Positions 18,647 through 26,370 of a stretch of 64,000 bases of DNA are shown here, piece by piece. The stretch comes from Oricola indica (GTDB taxonomy: Bacteria > Pseudomonadota > Alphaproteobacteria > Rhizobiales > Rhizobiaceae). The number at the start of each line of letters is the position of its first letter. Positions within the stretch are counted from its first letter, which is position 1. Both the position numbers and the translations under genes were made by a program. The stretch is from contig NZ_JAINFJ010000002.1 in NCBI RefSeq assembly GCF_019966595.1, forward strand, positions 21,330 to 85,329, read 5' to 3'. The notes under the pieces were generated by a model, which saw nothing but the letters and a program-made list of their open reading frames with translations, was not told the DNA's origin and did no database searches.

Positions 18647-19297
18647 TCACCGCGAGGCTGCTGCGAGCTTCTTCACCAGCAAATCAGATTCGACGAAATC
18701 GTGTTTCTTGAAAGCCGGACGAAGCTTGAGCTCGTCATACCAGGCGGCCAGGCCCGGATGATCCGCACGCCAATCCTTCTGACCCCAGCGGAAATCCAGA
18801 TAGGCGAGCGCGTTGGAACACGCCACGGTTCCGACGGTCATTGACGCGGACACGCTTTCGATTTCACGTTCGAGGCAGTCGAGCCCCTCGTCGACCTTGC
18901 TCAACTGCTTGGAGATGCGCTCCGGCATCTGCTTGTCCGCCGGACGGGACAGCTCCTGCCGGGCGAAGATCGCCGCGTCGACCATCCCGTCACCCAGCGC
19001 CTCGTAGCGCAGGGCCTTCCACAACTCGTCGGGATCCGTGGGATAGAAGGAATTCCCGGCATCGCCGAAGGCATCAACATAGCGGCAGATCACCCGCGAA
19101 TCGAAAATCGCGAAACCCGGCTCGATGACCAGCGCCGGCATTTTCGCAAGCGGGTTCTCCCGAACGATCCCTGCCTGCCCTTCCGGGGTGAACGGCGAAA
19201 TGAACTCGAAAACGTCATCCTTACCGTGCTCGGCCGCAATGATGAGCACCTTCCTGGAATAAGGGCAGTTGGAATCGTGATACATCTTGAACTTCAT
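18647..19297 (-). CDS. Glutathione S-transferase family protein
   Basis: A 216-residue GST. The thioredoxin-like N-terminal domain begins MKFKMYHDSNCPYSRKVLI, where the CPYSRK stretch carries the likely active-site Cys/Ser; MPALVIEPG is the cis-Pro segment and the remainder is the helical C-terminal domain. I chose the ATG at 19297, preceded by a GGGGAGA site; a longer frame starts at 19345. First gene of a two-gene unit with the crotonase-fold protein. It could handle a glutathione conjugate or thioether in the island's pathway. Confidence 0.88.
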   Translation of the reverse strand: MKFKMYHDSNCPYSRKVLIIAAEHGKDDVFEFISPFTPEGQAGIVRENPLAKMPALVIEPGFAIFDSRVICRYVDAFGDAGNSFYPTDPDELWKALRYEALGDGMVDAAIFARQELSRPADKQMPERISKQLSKVDEGLDCLEREIESVSASMTVGTVACSNALAYLDFRWGQKDWRADHPGLAAWYDELKLRPAFKKHDFVESDLLVKKLAAASR

Positions 19298-19398
19298 GGT
19301 CTCCCCCGACTTTGCATGGACCGGGATCCGGTCAAACGGCCGCATGGCCGGCCATGCCTCACGCTAGCAAGCCGACGCCACATTGTCCAGAATTGTTT

Positions 19399-19418
19399 CA
19401 AACGTTTGTTGTAATTTT
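19399..19418. promoter_or_regulatory. Palindromic operator, site 1 (CAAACGTTTG + AATTTT)
   Basis: Perfect palindrome CAAACGTTTG at 19399-19408, then AATTTT at 19413-19418. It lies about 100 bp upstream of the GST start. Four other sites share exactly this arrangement. Confidence 0.75.
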
Positions 19419-19577
19419 TGAACGCATGCGGCCTACCGAGAGGCCTTTGAAGGACCCTTCCCCCACCATCGCACCAACCTTGCGCCGGCGCATTTGACGG
19501 GGAACGCCGGTGCATTGCGCTTCGGCCGGCACGGCAAATAGCGCTTTCCGGCCAAAGCAAAATCGGAAACCGTTGTT

Positions 19578-19590
19578 TAAACGTTTGATA
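19578..19590. promoter_or_regulatory. Operator-like site 2 upstream of the TetR gene
   Basis: TAAACGTTTGA at 19578-19588 keeps the AAACGTTTG core but lacks the AATTTT box at the usual distance. About 85 bp upstream of the TetR start, consistent with autoregulation. Confidence 0.55.
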
Positions 19591-19669
19591 AAAAACTGTA
19601 TCTGTCGGATCGTGCTTCGGATATCACGTTGAGCGCGATCTCTTGATGGAACAGAGCCCGGATAAATAG

Positions 19670-20473
19670 ATGCCAGAAACCATGAAGCGCGGCGAAAAAG
19701 CCGGAAATTCGGCGGGCAAGAAAGCCGCTCCGCGCAAGGGCGATATACCGCCGACAAAGGAACGTATCCTTGACGCCGCCGAACGACTATTTGTCCGATA
19801 CGGATACAAGGGCGTGTCCATGCGCCTCCTCACCCGGGAGAGCAAGGTCAATCTGGGCGCGGTACATTACCATTTCGGCGGGATGGAAAGCGTTCTCCGC
19901 GCGCTGTTTGAAAAGCACATCGTACCGCTCAATCAGGAACGTCACGAGCTTCTGGACAAGTGCCTGGCGGAGGAGGCCGACACTTATACGAGTGTTCGGA
20001 ATTTGATCGAGGCCTATATCCGTCCTTCGCTGCGCTATCCAGCCAGTTCCAAGCCGCCCAAGAGCCTGTTCGCGAGGCTGCAGGCGCAGCTTTCCGTCGA
20101 CCCCTCGCCCGAAGTCCGACGCGTCATCGACCGGGGATATGACGAGATCGGCACCAGGTTCGCCCGGATGCTGCGGGCGCATTGCCCTCACCTGGCGGAC
20201 CATGAATTCTTCTGGCGATTGAACTGCTTGTACGGAACAATGTTCTACACCCAGGCCGATACCGGACGGACACAGAAGATCGCCGAACTCATGGGCGTCG
20301 AATTCGACCAGACCGACCGGGCGGATGACATCACGCTGATCGCCGGTTTCCTCGCTTCGGGATTTCTCGCGCCGGCCGTCGACACAAGCACATCGCCCGC
20401 CGCGACGGCAAAATCTCAATCCGGCAAGTCTTCGTCCGGCAAGTCTTCGTCCGGCAACGCAAAGGGCAAATAG
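19670..20473 (+). CDS. TetR-family regulator, PsrA-like
   Basis: A 267-residue regulator. The HTH spans about residues 28-75 (TKERILDAAERLF, VNLGAVHYHFGG). The C-terminal domain pattern (LFARLQAQLS, EFFWRLNCLYGTMFY) resembles PsrA-type TetR proteins, which sense fatty acids or acyl-CoA. PsrA is reported to bind CAAAC/GTTTG half-sites, and the island's palindromes are built from these halves with no spacer. The last ~25 residues are a low-complexity Ser/Gly/Lys tail (SGKSSSGKSSSGN) made by a 15-bp repeat. Its 3' end overlaps the convergent rhodanese gene by 58 bp. Diverges from the GST operon. Control of the island is inference. Confidence 0.86.
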   Translation: MPETMKRGEKAGNSAGKKAAPRKGDIPPTKERILDAAERLFVRYGYKGVSMRLLTRESKVNLGAVHYHFGGMESVLRALFEKHIVPLNQERHELLDKCLAEEADTYTSVRNLIEAYIRPSLRYPASSKPPKSLFARLQAQLSVDPSPEVRRVIDRGYDEIGTRFARMLRAHCPHLADHEFFWRLNCLYGTMFYTQADTGRTQKIAELMGVEFDQTDRADDITLIAGFLASGFLAPAVDTSTSPAATAKSQSGKSSSGKSSSGNAKGK

Positions 20474-22053
20474 TCCTCCGTTCGCGCCGTGTTGACGAGC
20501 GCGACCTCCCAATCGATGTAACCCTTCATGGCCGCCAGAAGATCCGCCGACCCGTCATAGATCGAACGGCGCATGTCTTGCGCGGGATGCAGTAAAGAGC
20601 GCGCGCCGGCCTCCAGCCCGAACCCGGCTTCGCACCAAGCCCGGTTGCCGCCGCGCAGCACTGCGACCGGTCCGGCAAAAAGCTCGGAGACCTCGGGTTT
20701 TGCCAGCATCGCGCGGACGCCGTCTTCACTGGTGAGCACGACAAGGCGGGGCCGGCCGAGCGTTTCAATCGCCTCGGCCGAAAGCTTCGACCGGATTGCG
20801 AAATGCGCACCCGGTACATGGCCCTTCTCATAGTCGAGGCTGGATGAGAGATCGATAACGGCGGCTTCCCTGCCGGCGAGCATTCGATCCAGCGCTTGCG
20901 GCTCCACCAGCTCGGCCGGATCGAACCCCGCCGGACATCCATTATCCTTGTCCGGTTCGTCCACAAGCGGCGGCTGAGGGCAGCGGTCCAGCGGGATCCA
21001 GGCGATGTCCCGCCATCCCATGCGCCACAACCAATATGCGGCGAAGGCGGCCCGGTCGCCCAGATCGTCGAAAAGAACGACTCTGGCGTTGCGGACGGCC
21101 ATGAAACTGTCAGTTTCCTGCACCAGTTGCCCGGCCGGCGCATGGCGTGCCAGCGGATGATGCCCGGTATCGAATTCGGCCGCGGAGCGCACATCGAAGA
21201 AATAGGTCGCCCGGCTTTGGGAATGCGCGATCAGTTCCGCCAGACCGGTGTCGTCGATTTCCCGCGCCCCGCTCGCGCCATAGAGGCGGTCGAGTGCGAG
21301 ACGCAGACCCGAGCCGGCCGGCTGAGGCTGCTCATGGGAAGCCTGTTCCGGGCCGGGGACCGTTTCCCGCCCCGATAATCGCCAGCCGATCGTCCCGTTC
21401 TCGAGCACCGAAACCGGATGGGGCAGCCCCGCCGCGACCACGGTCTGCGCAGCGATGATGCCGCGCGTTCGCCCGCCACAATGCAGGACGACCGACTGCC
21501 GGGCATCGGCGGCAATATCCGGCAAGGAACGCAGAAGCTCGCCCGCCGGAATGTTTATCGAGCCGGGCAAGGTCGATCGGCGGTATTCGTCGGGCGAGCG
21601 GACATCGACGACGATCACGCCTTCGCTCTCCTGTTGCGCGCCGGCGAGTTGTTCGGCTGTCACCGACTTCAGGCCGGCATCGTGCTCGACTACTTCGCCA
21701 AACAGCTTGCTGAAAGCGTGGATCCCGGTGAATGCGGAATAGCCGGCACCGACCCAGCCCGACAGCCCGCCGTCAAGAACGGAGACATCCTCATATCCGT
21801 GCGACGCCAGCTTTCGTGCCGCGCGAACGGCCAATCCGTTTTCCTCCGCCGCGTCGTCGTCCAAGACCACGACGGGCGACGCCTTGCACGGCACGAGCGC
21901 CGGGACAGCCATTTCCAGCGAACTCAACGGACAGGACGATGCCAGCAGCGCGTGGCCTTGGCAAAAATCCCACTGCTCGCGCACGTCAAGAAGGGCGATC
22001 TCCTCACCTTCCCGATAACGGCGCGCGACCTCCGGGGCCTCAATCCGCCGCAC
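20416..22053 (-). CDS. Four-domain rhodanese protein
   Basis: A 545-residue sulfurtransferase-type protein with four rhodanese repeats, roughly residues 1-105, 125-225, 260-365 and 380-480. Only the second has a cysteine active loop (C192 in LHCGGRTRG). The corresponding loops of the other domains read VVLDDDAAE, VLFDDLGD and VLTSEDGV, so they are non-catalytic. The C-terminus ends in LPDED repeats. The start overlaps the end of the cupin gene by 14 bp, so the unit dehydrogenase-cupin-rhodanese is co-transcribed. Such proteins move sulfane sulfur; a role in handling sulfur released from the cupin enzyme's product is inference. Confidence 0.87.
   Translation of the reverse strand: MRRIEAPEVARRYREGEEIALLDVREQWDFCQGHALLASSCPLSSLEMAVPALVPCKASPVVVLDDDAAEENGLAVRAARKLASHGYEDVSVLDGGLSGWVGAGYSAFTGIHAFSKLFGEVVEHDAGLKSVTAEQLAGAQQESEGVIVVDVRSPDEYRRSTLPGSINIPAGELLRSLPDIAADARQSVVLHCGGRTRGIIAAQTVVAAGLPHPVSVLENGTIGWRLSGRETVPGPEQASHEQPQPAGSGLRLALDRLYGASGAREIDDTGLAELIAHSQSRATYFFDVRSAAEFDTGHHPLARHAPAGQLVQETDSFMAVRNARVVLFDDLGDRAAFAAYWLWRMGWRDIAWIPLDRCPQPPLVDEPDKDNGCPAGFDPAELVEPQALDRMLAGREAAVIDLSSSLDYEKGHVPGAHFAIRSKLSAEAIETLGRPRLVVLTSEDGVRAMLAKPEVSELFAGPVAVLRGGNRAWCEAGFGLEAGARSLLHPAQDMRRSIYDGSADLLAAMKGYIDWEVALVNTARTEDYLPFALPDEDLPDEDLPD
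20420..20457. repeat. 15-bp tandem repeat coding on both strands
   Basis: The unit tccggcaagtcttcg occurs at 20420-20434 and 20435-20449, with a partial third copy to 20457. It lies inside the overlap of two convergent genes and gives both proteins a repetitive C-terminus: SGKSS repeats in the TetR protein and LPDED repeats in the rhodanese protein. Confidence 0.9.
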
Positions 22054-22648
22054 GTCCGGCCGCCAGATCGAAACGCCTGATGTTGGGCCGATGGGCGAAG
22101 TAGCTCCATTCGCCGGACGACTCTGAATAAAACATGCGCTCGGTCGTCTTCTCGAACGGCATGCCGTAACAGTGAAAACTGAAGAAGCGTTCCGGCGTCT
22201 TCTCGATGCGGATCGAATGCAAGTCCTCCGGCATCATCATGATCGCCGTTCCGTTCTCGACTACGCGGTGATCGGTGGCGACAGGCCGCACGTCGCCGTC
22301 GCGCGCGTAGAACTGGTTGAACTCGGCTCCGCGCAAACCGACGATGACCGCCCAGGTCGTATGGAAATGGACAGGCGTCGTCAGACCGGCGGGAGCGACA
22401 CTGGCATAGAGCGTCGGCCCGTCATTTTCGCAGCGGAACAGCTCGAACATATTGGAATTGCGCTTCGGATCGTCCGGAGGCGCGAAATGCTCCGGCTGAA
22501 AGCATTCCGGATGTTCTGTCAGTCCGAGAAGCGTCTGCCCGACCTGATCGAGCCTGGCGCGATCGACCGCGTTCGACGAAACGATCGCGTTGACGCGATT
22601 CATCACGTCACTGACGAGTTTTTGACGTTCTTCCGTGATAGACGGCAT
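22040..22648 (-). CDS. Cupin protein, possibly a thiol dioxygenase-like enzyme
   Basis: A 202-residue single-domain cupin. PVHFHTTWAVIVGLRG gives the HxH metal ligands and EDLHSI a third His, a spacing similar to cysteine dioxygenase-type enzymes. The ATG at 22648 has a GGGGAG site; the open frame extends upstream into the neighbouring gene. Placed between a dehydrogenase and a rhodanese gene, it might oxidise a thiol. That is inferred from fold and context; other cupin functions are not excluded. Confidence 0.8.
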   Translation of the reverse strand: MPSITEERQKLVSDVMNRVNAIVSSNAVDRARLDQVGQTLLGLTEHPECFQPEHFAPPDDPKRNSNMFELFRCENDGPTLYASVAPAGLTTPVHFHTTWAVIVGLRGAEFNQFYARDGDVRPVATDHRVVENGTAIMMMPEDLHSIRIEKTPERFFSFHCYGMPFEKTTERMFYSESSGEWSYFAHRPNIRRFDLAAGRAAD

Positions 22649-22662
22649 GAGGCTCCCCCCGT

Positions 22663-23634
22663 TCAGTCGCAGTAATCGTCGACGAAATGATCGATGATGG
22701 CATTTGCGTCCGCATCGGCTTCGAGGCCGTTCTCCAGCGCCCAACGATTGTCGATCGCCTGCGGCCTGCCCTCGAATATCCGCGCGATTGCGGGGTCTGC
22801 CTTCCAGGACAGCGTTCCGACCTTACGGCCGCTTCTGTTTCCGACGGCGGCAGCCAGTTCGCTGACGCTGACATTGAGCGACGGCATGTTGATGACGCGG
22901 CCTTCCGTCAGCCGTTCGGCCGCGAGATCGTTGACGCGAACCGACATTTCGGCGGCTTTGTGCGCCGAGGTAACGGGCATCCGGAGTTCCGGATCGAAGG
23001 GAATCGCGAAATCGGCTCCAAGCATCGGTTCGCGAATGATGCCTGACATTGTTCCAGACACCGAGGCGTCGTTGCGCCCGGGGCGCGTCAAAACCATCGG
23101 ATAGCGCAAGCCGCGCCCGTCAATCGCGCCAGCGCGCGAGAAATCGTCGATCAGCAGCTCCCCGATCGCCTTGTGGCTGCCATAGGAACTGACCGGCGCG
23201 TGACGGGTGAAATTGTCGATCGTGTCGTGACCGTTCGCGTAGACGCCGATCGAACTGGCGAAGAAGAATTTCGGCTTCGTGCCGAGCATGCGGCACCGTT
23301 CCAGCAGATCGATCGTCGCGCGTACGTTGAAGTTCAGCGCAGCGGAGAAATCCTTCGACGCATCGGCCTTGAGCATCGCGGCGAAATGAAAGACCGCACC
23401 GCATTCCGGCGTGATCACGGATTCCAGAATCTGCGGGCTGGTTATGTCGCCGACGACCTGCCTGACACGCCCGTCCGACGCCCATGACTGGGAAACGGCA
23501 TTCAGGTCGGCGACGACGAGTTCGGAAATCTCCCGGGTCCGGCCAGATGAATCCGTGAACGACCCCTGCTGCAAGAGAACCCGCGCAACATGAGACCCGA
23601 GAAAACCACCGCCACCTGTCAAGACTACCCGCAC
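22663..23634 (-). CDS. NAD-dependent epimerase/dehydratase family protein (D-erythronate dehydrogenase-like)
   Basis: A 323-residue extended SDR. It starts with the Rossmann motif VLTGGGGFLGSHVA and has the catalytic YGSHK (Tyr-x-x-x-Lys) and FFFASSIGVYA. The start is a GTG at 23634 with GGGAGG six bases upstream. The overall pattern is like D-erythronate dehydrogenase (DenD), but the substrate is open. First gene of the unit reading into the cupin and the four-domain rhodanese genes, behind palindrome site 3. Confidence 0.85.
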   Translation of the reverse strand: MRVVLTGGGGFLGSHVARVLLQQGSFTDSSGRTREISELVVADLNAVSQSWASDGRVRQVVGDITSPQILESVITPECGAVFHFAAMLKADASKDFSAALNFNVRATIDLLERCRMLGTKPKFFFASSIGVYANGHDTIDNFTRHAPVSSYGSHKAIGELLIDDFSRAGAIDGRGLRYPMVLTRPGRNDASVSGTMSGIIREPMLGADFAIPFDPELRMPVTSAHKAAEMSVRVNDLAAERLTEGRVINMPSLNVSVSELAAAVGNRSGRKVGTLSWKADPAIARIFEGRPQAIDNRWALENGLEADADANAIIDHFVDDYCD

Positions 23635-23722
23635 ATCAATCCTCCCAATCAGACCTTTTCGGGCGCCGCACCTCCCTGCGTCCGGCGCCACGCCAGACGC
23701 TAGCAGAACGATATTTTTCTAT

Positions 23723-23742
23723 CAATCGTTTGTTTTAATTTT
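23723..23742. promoter_or_regulatory. Palindromic operator, site 3
   Basis: CAATCGTTTG at 23723-23732 (one mismatch to the palindrome) with AATTTT at 23737-23742, the fixed 14-base offset. About 90 bp upstream of the minus-strand GTG at 23634. Confidence 0.68.
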
Positions 23743-23823
23743 CGGCACCTTTGTTTCTTGAAATGGCGATGATATAACGTTTTTATGCGAGGTTTTGCCG
23801 ATATGGAAAACTCTCGCAATTTC

Positions 23824-23843
23824 CATACGTTTGTATGAATTTT
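23824..23843. promoter_or_regulatory. Palindromic operator, site 4
   Basis: CATACGTTTG at 23824-23833, AATTTT at 23838-23843, again at the 14-base offset. It lies 26-45 bp before the plus-strand TTG start at 23869, so the divergent region carries one site per promoter. Confidence 0.7.
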
Positions 23844-23868
23844 TGCGTTTCCGCATGGAGGAGAAAGC

Positions 23869-24747
23869 TTGAATAACGAAGCCAAGAACCCGATCCCGCC
23901 GCTGGTCTCGACGGACTGGCTGCTGGATCACCTGGACGATCCGGACATCCGGATTTTCGATTGCAGCACCTATCTTGCGCGCGATCCGGAAACGACGTTT
24001 CGCGAGGTTACGGGCGAGAGCGACTGGTGGAACGAACACATTCCGGGCGCCGGGTTCCTCAACATCCCCGAGGCGCTGTCGGACAAGACCAGCAGTCTGC
24101 GCCTGACCATGCTGCCTCCGGACGAGTTCGCACGGCGCATGGCCGCCTATGGCGTGTCGGAGGACACGCGGGTTGTGCTCTATGCGGCGGGCCAGATCAT
24201 GTGGGCGACCCGGGTCTGGTGGATGCTCCGGGCGATCGGCTTCGACAATGCCGCGGTCCTCGATGGCGGTTTCCAGAAATGGAAGAGCGAGAACAAGCCG
24301 GTGTCGAACGCGCCGTGCCTCTACACACCCGGAACGCTCACTGCCCGCCCGCGCCCCGAGGCATTTTGCGACAGGCGAGAAGTCCTCTCCGCGATCGACG
24401 CACCCGGCTGCATTATCGTTAATGCGCTGCCGCCGGATCAGCACCGCGGCGAGTCGGATGTCAGCCACGGCCGACGCGGCCGGATCGCCTCCAGCATCAA
24501 CGTCAACGCCTTCGACCTCATCAAGCAGCCCGACGGCACGTTTCACGGCACGGACGATTTGCGAAACCTGTTCGAGGAAGCCGGAATCGGAAAGGAAGAC
24601 CGCGTGCTTTGCTATTGCGGCGGCGGCATTTCGGCGACCGGGGACGCATTTGCGCTCCTGATGGCCGGATACGACAATGTGTCCGTCTATGACGGTTCGA
24701 TGAACGAATGGGCGAAGGATCCCGACCTGCCGATGGAGACCGGATAG
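23869..24747 (+). CDS. Tandem-rhodanese sulfurtransferase (paralogue A)
   Basis: A 292-residue thiosulfate/3-mercaptopyruvate sulfurtransferase-type protein with two rhodanese domains. The N-terminal domain's loop (LYAAGQIMW) has no Cys; the C-terminal one has C250 in CYCGGGISA. The start is TTG at 23869 behind GGAGAA. Its paralogue at 28057 shares long blocks such as DVSVYDGSMNEW-x2-DPDLPM, so the pair arose by duplication. Both are preceded by the same operator. Confidence 0.88.
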   Translation: MNNEAKNPIPPLVSTDWLLDHLDDPDIRIFDCSTYLARDPETTFREVTGESDWWNEHIPGAGFLNIPEALSDKTSSLRLTMLPPDEFARRMAAYGVSEDTRVVLYAAGQIMWATRVWWMLRAIGFDNAAVLDGGFQKWKSENKPVSNAPCLYTPGTLTARPRPEAFCDRREVLSAIDAPGCIIVNALPPDQHRGESDVSHGRRGRIASSINVNAFDLIKQPDGTFHGTDDLRNLFEEAGIGKEDRVLCYCGGGISATGDAFALLMAGYDNVSVYDGSMNEWAKDPDLPMETG

Positions 24748-24770
24748 GCCATCGCCTCGCAATGAGGGAA

Positions 24771-24791
24771 CCCGCCGGCCAAGCCGGCGGG
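24771..24791. terminator. Hairpin between convergent genes
   Basis: Perfect 9-bp stem CCCGCCGGC / GCCGGCGGG with a 3-base loop. It sits between the converging sulfurtransferase and SDR genes and probably stops transcription from both sides, although no long T-run follows. Confidence 0.65.
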
Positions 24792-24800
24792 AGATCTCCC

Positions 24801-25538
24801 CTACTGCATGTAGGTGCCGCCGTTGACGTTCAGCGTGTGTCCGGTGATGAAGGCGGCCTGATCGCCGGCCAGGAAACGGATGGCGGCGGCGACGTCCTCG
24901 GGACGACCAAGACGCCCCAGCGGAACGACCTTGCTGAGAGCATCCCACTTCTCGCGCGGAATCATTGGCCCTTCGATCGGACCCGGCGCGACGCAATTCA
25001 CACGAACCCCTTTCGGCGCCAGTTCCATGGCGAACGACTTGGTCATGGCGATCACGCCAGCCTTTGAAGAGACATAATGCGGCTTGGTCGCCACCGGATT
25101 GACCCCGTGCGCCGACGCGCCGACCTGCCCTGCCCGCGACGAGATCAGCACCACGCTGGAAGGCGCCGTGTCGACGAGCAGGTCCATCGCGGCCTGCATC
25201 AACAGGAAGCTTCCCGTGAGGTTGACCCGGATGACGTCTTCCCAGTCAGACAGCTTGATCTCGCCGGCAGGCACGGTTTCGCGGGTGATCCCCGCCGCAT
25301 GCGCCAGGACGTGCAGACCGCCGGCCTGGCGAGCCGTATCGATCCACCGACGGCAGTCTTCTGCATTCGACACATCGCCACGCACGGATATGGCCCCGTT
25401 GCCGATCCGCTTGGCGAGTTCGGTGGTATCCACGACGTCCGCAAGAATAACGGTGTGGTCGCGACCAAAGTCCTCCGCCGTGGCCTTGCCGATATTGCTG
25501 GCCGCACCTGTCACCAGGGCGATTTTGTCTCCCGACAT
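24801..25538 (-). CDS. Short-chain dehydrogenase/reductase
   Basis: A 245-residue classical SDR: TGAASNIGKATAE nucleotide motif, catalytic Ser in VLISSRAG and YVSSKAG (Tyr-x-x-x-Lys), C-terminal ITGHTLNVNGG. It resembles 3-oxoacyl-ACP reductase-type enzymes. Last gene of the run CoA ligase - DUF169 - SDR (55-bp gap). It could reduce or oxidise a 3-hydroxyacyl-CoA intermediate. Confidence 0.88.
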   Translation of the reverse strand: MSGDKIALVTGAASNIGKATAEDFGRDHTVILADVVDTTELAKRIGNGAISVRGDVSNAEDCRRWIDTARQAGGLHVLAHAAGITRETVPAGEIKLSDWEDVIRVNLTGSFLLMQAAMDLLVDTAPSSVVLISSRAGQVGASAHGVNPVATKPHYVSSKAGVIAMTKSFAMELAPKGVRVNCVAPGPIEGPMIPREKWDALSKVVPLGRLGRPEDVAAAIRFLAGDQAAFITGHTLNVNGGTYMQ

Positions 25539-25593
25539 TCAATCCTCCAAAAATACAAATTGGTATCGCGGCCCCAGAGCCGCGAGAAAATGG

Positions 25594-26370
25594 TCAATCG
25601 TAGCTCACACCAAGACCCTCTGCCGGATCCATCCCGGTACCGTAGGGCAGAATCGGATAGCGGATGCCGACCTTTTCGAGTTCGGCAAGACCGACAATCG
25701 CCTCGATGAAATCACTTGGTGTCAAAGCAAACAGCATCTCGTCATCCGCCACGCCTCCAAAGCGCCTTTCGGCGAAACACGGGATCGAAAGGGAGGAACG
25801 GCCGCTCGCCAGCGCCTGCCCCCAGGAATCCGCGCAGGCGCTCTCGCCGGTGACGCTCATTTCGATGCGACGATAATTGTTGCGCTGGAGCCCGTTGATA
25901 AACAGGATCATCTGCGCAGGACTGGCGTAAAGCAGGATCGTGTCCGGCGGATCCAGGCGGGCTTTCGCCACCGGCGATGCCACAAGTCCCTGATAGCGCC
26001 CCTTTTCGACACGCGGCATCTGGTCCTGATGAAGACGCGCGGCTTCCTGATTGCCGAACCAGACGCCGTTCATGCGCTCTCCCGAAAGATGCTCATCGCT
26101 GGCCGCGGCGAGCCCGATCACGTCCGAACAGGTTGAATTGCGGATCACGGAATCGGACACGATCCCGAGCGTATAGCCGATCATTCGGCATTGGCTGACG
26201 AGCTGGCACGTCGTCAGCCGCCGCCCGCCGACCTTCAGCCGCAGACCGGGCGTCTCCATCATCTCTTCGCGACTCTCGAAGAGCTTCAGTCCGATCGGCT
26301 CCGTCCTCAGGCGCAGCAGGCGCACCAGTTCGGTGGAACGCTCCTTCAGTTCTTCCGCATTCGGGCTCAT
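25594..26370 (-). CDS. DUF169 family protein
   Basis: A 258-residue member of the uncharacterised DUF169/COG2043 family. Features are LRTEPIGLKLF near the N-terminus, several cysteines (TTCQLVSQCRMIG, NSTCSDVIGLA, ESACAD) and a C-terminal LPYGTGMDP. The ATG at 26370 overlaps the TGA of the CoA ligase gene (ATGA), so the two are translationally coupled. The clustered Cys residues may bind a metal or Fe-S cluster; that is only a guess. Confidence 0.8.
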   Translation of the reverse strand: MSPNAEELKERSTELVRLLRLRTEPIGLKLFESREEMMETPGLRLKVGGRRLTTCQLVSQCRMIGYTLGIVSDSVIRNSTCSDVIGLAAASDEHLSGERMNGVWFGNQEAARLHQDQMPRVEKGRYQGLVASPVAKARLDPPDTILLYASPAQMILFINGLQRNNYRRIEMSVTGESACADSWGQALASGRSSLSIPCFAERRFGGVADDEMLFALTPSDFIEAIVGLAELEKVGIRYPILPYGTGMDPAEGLGVSYD

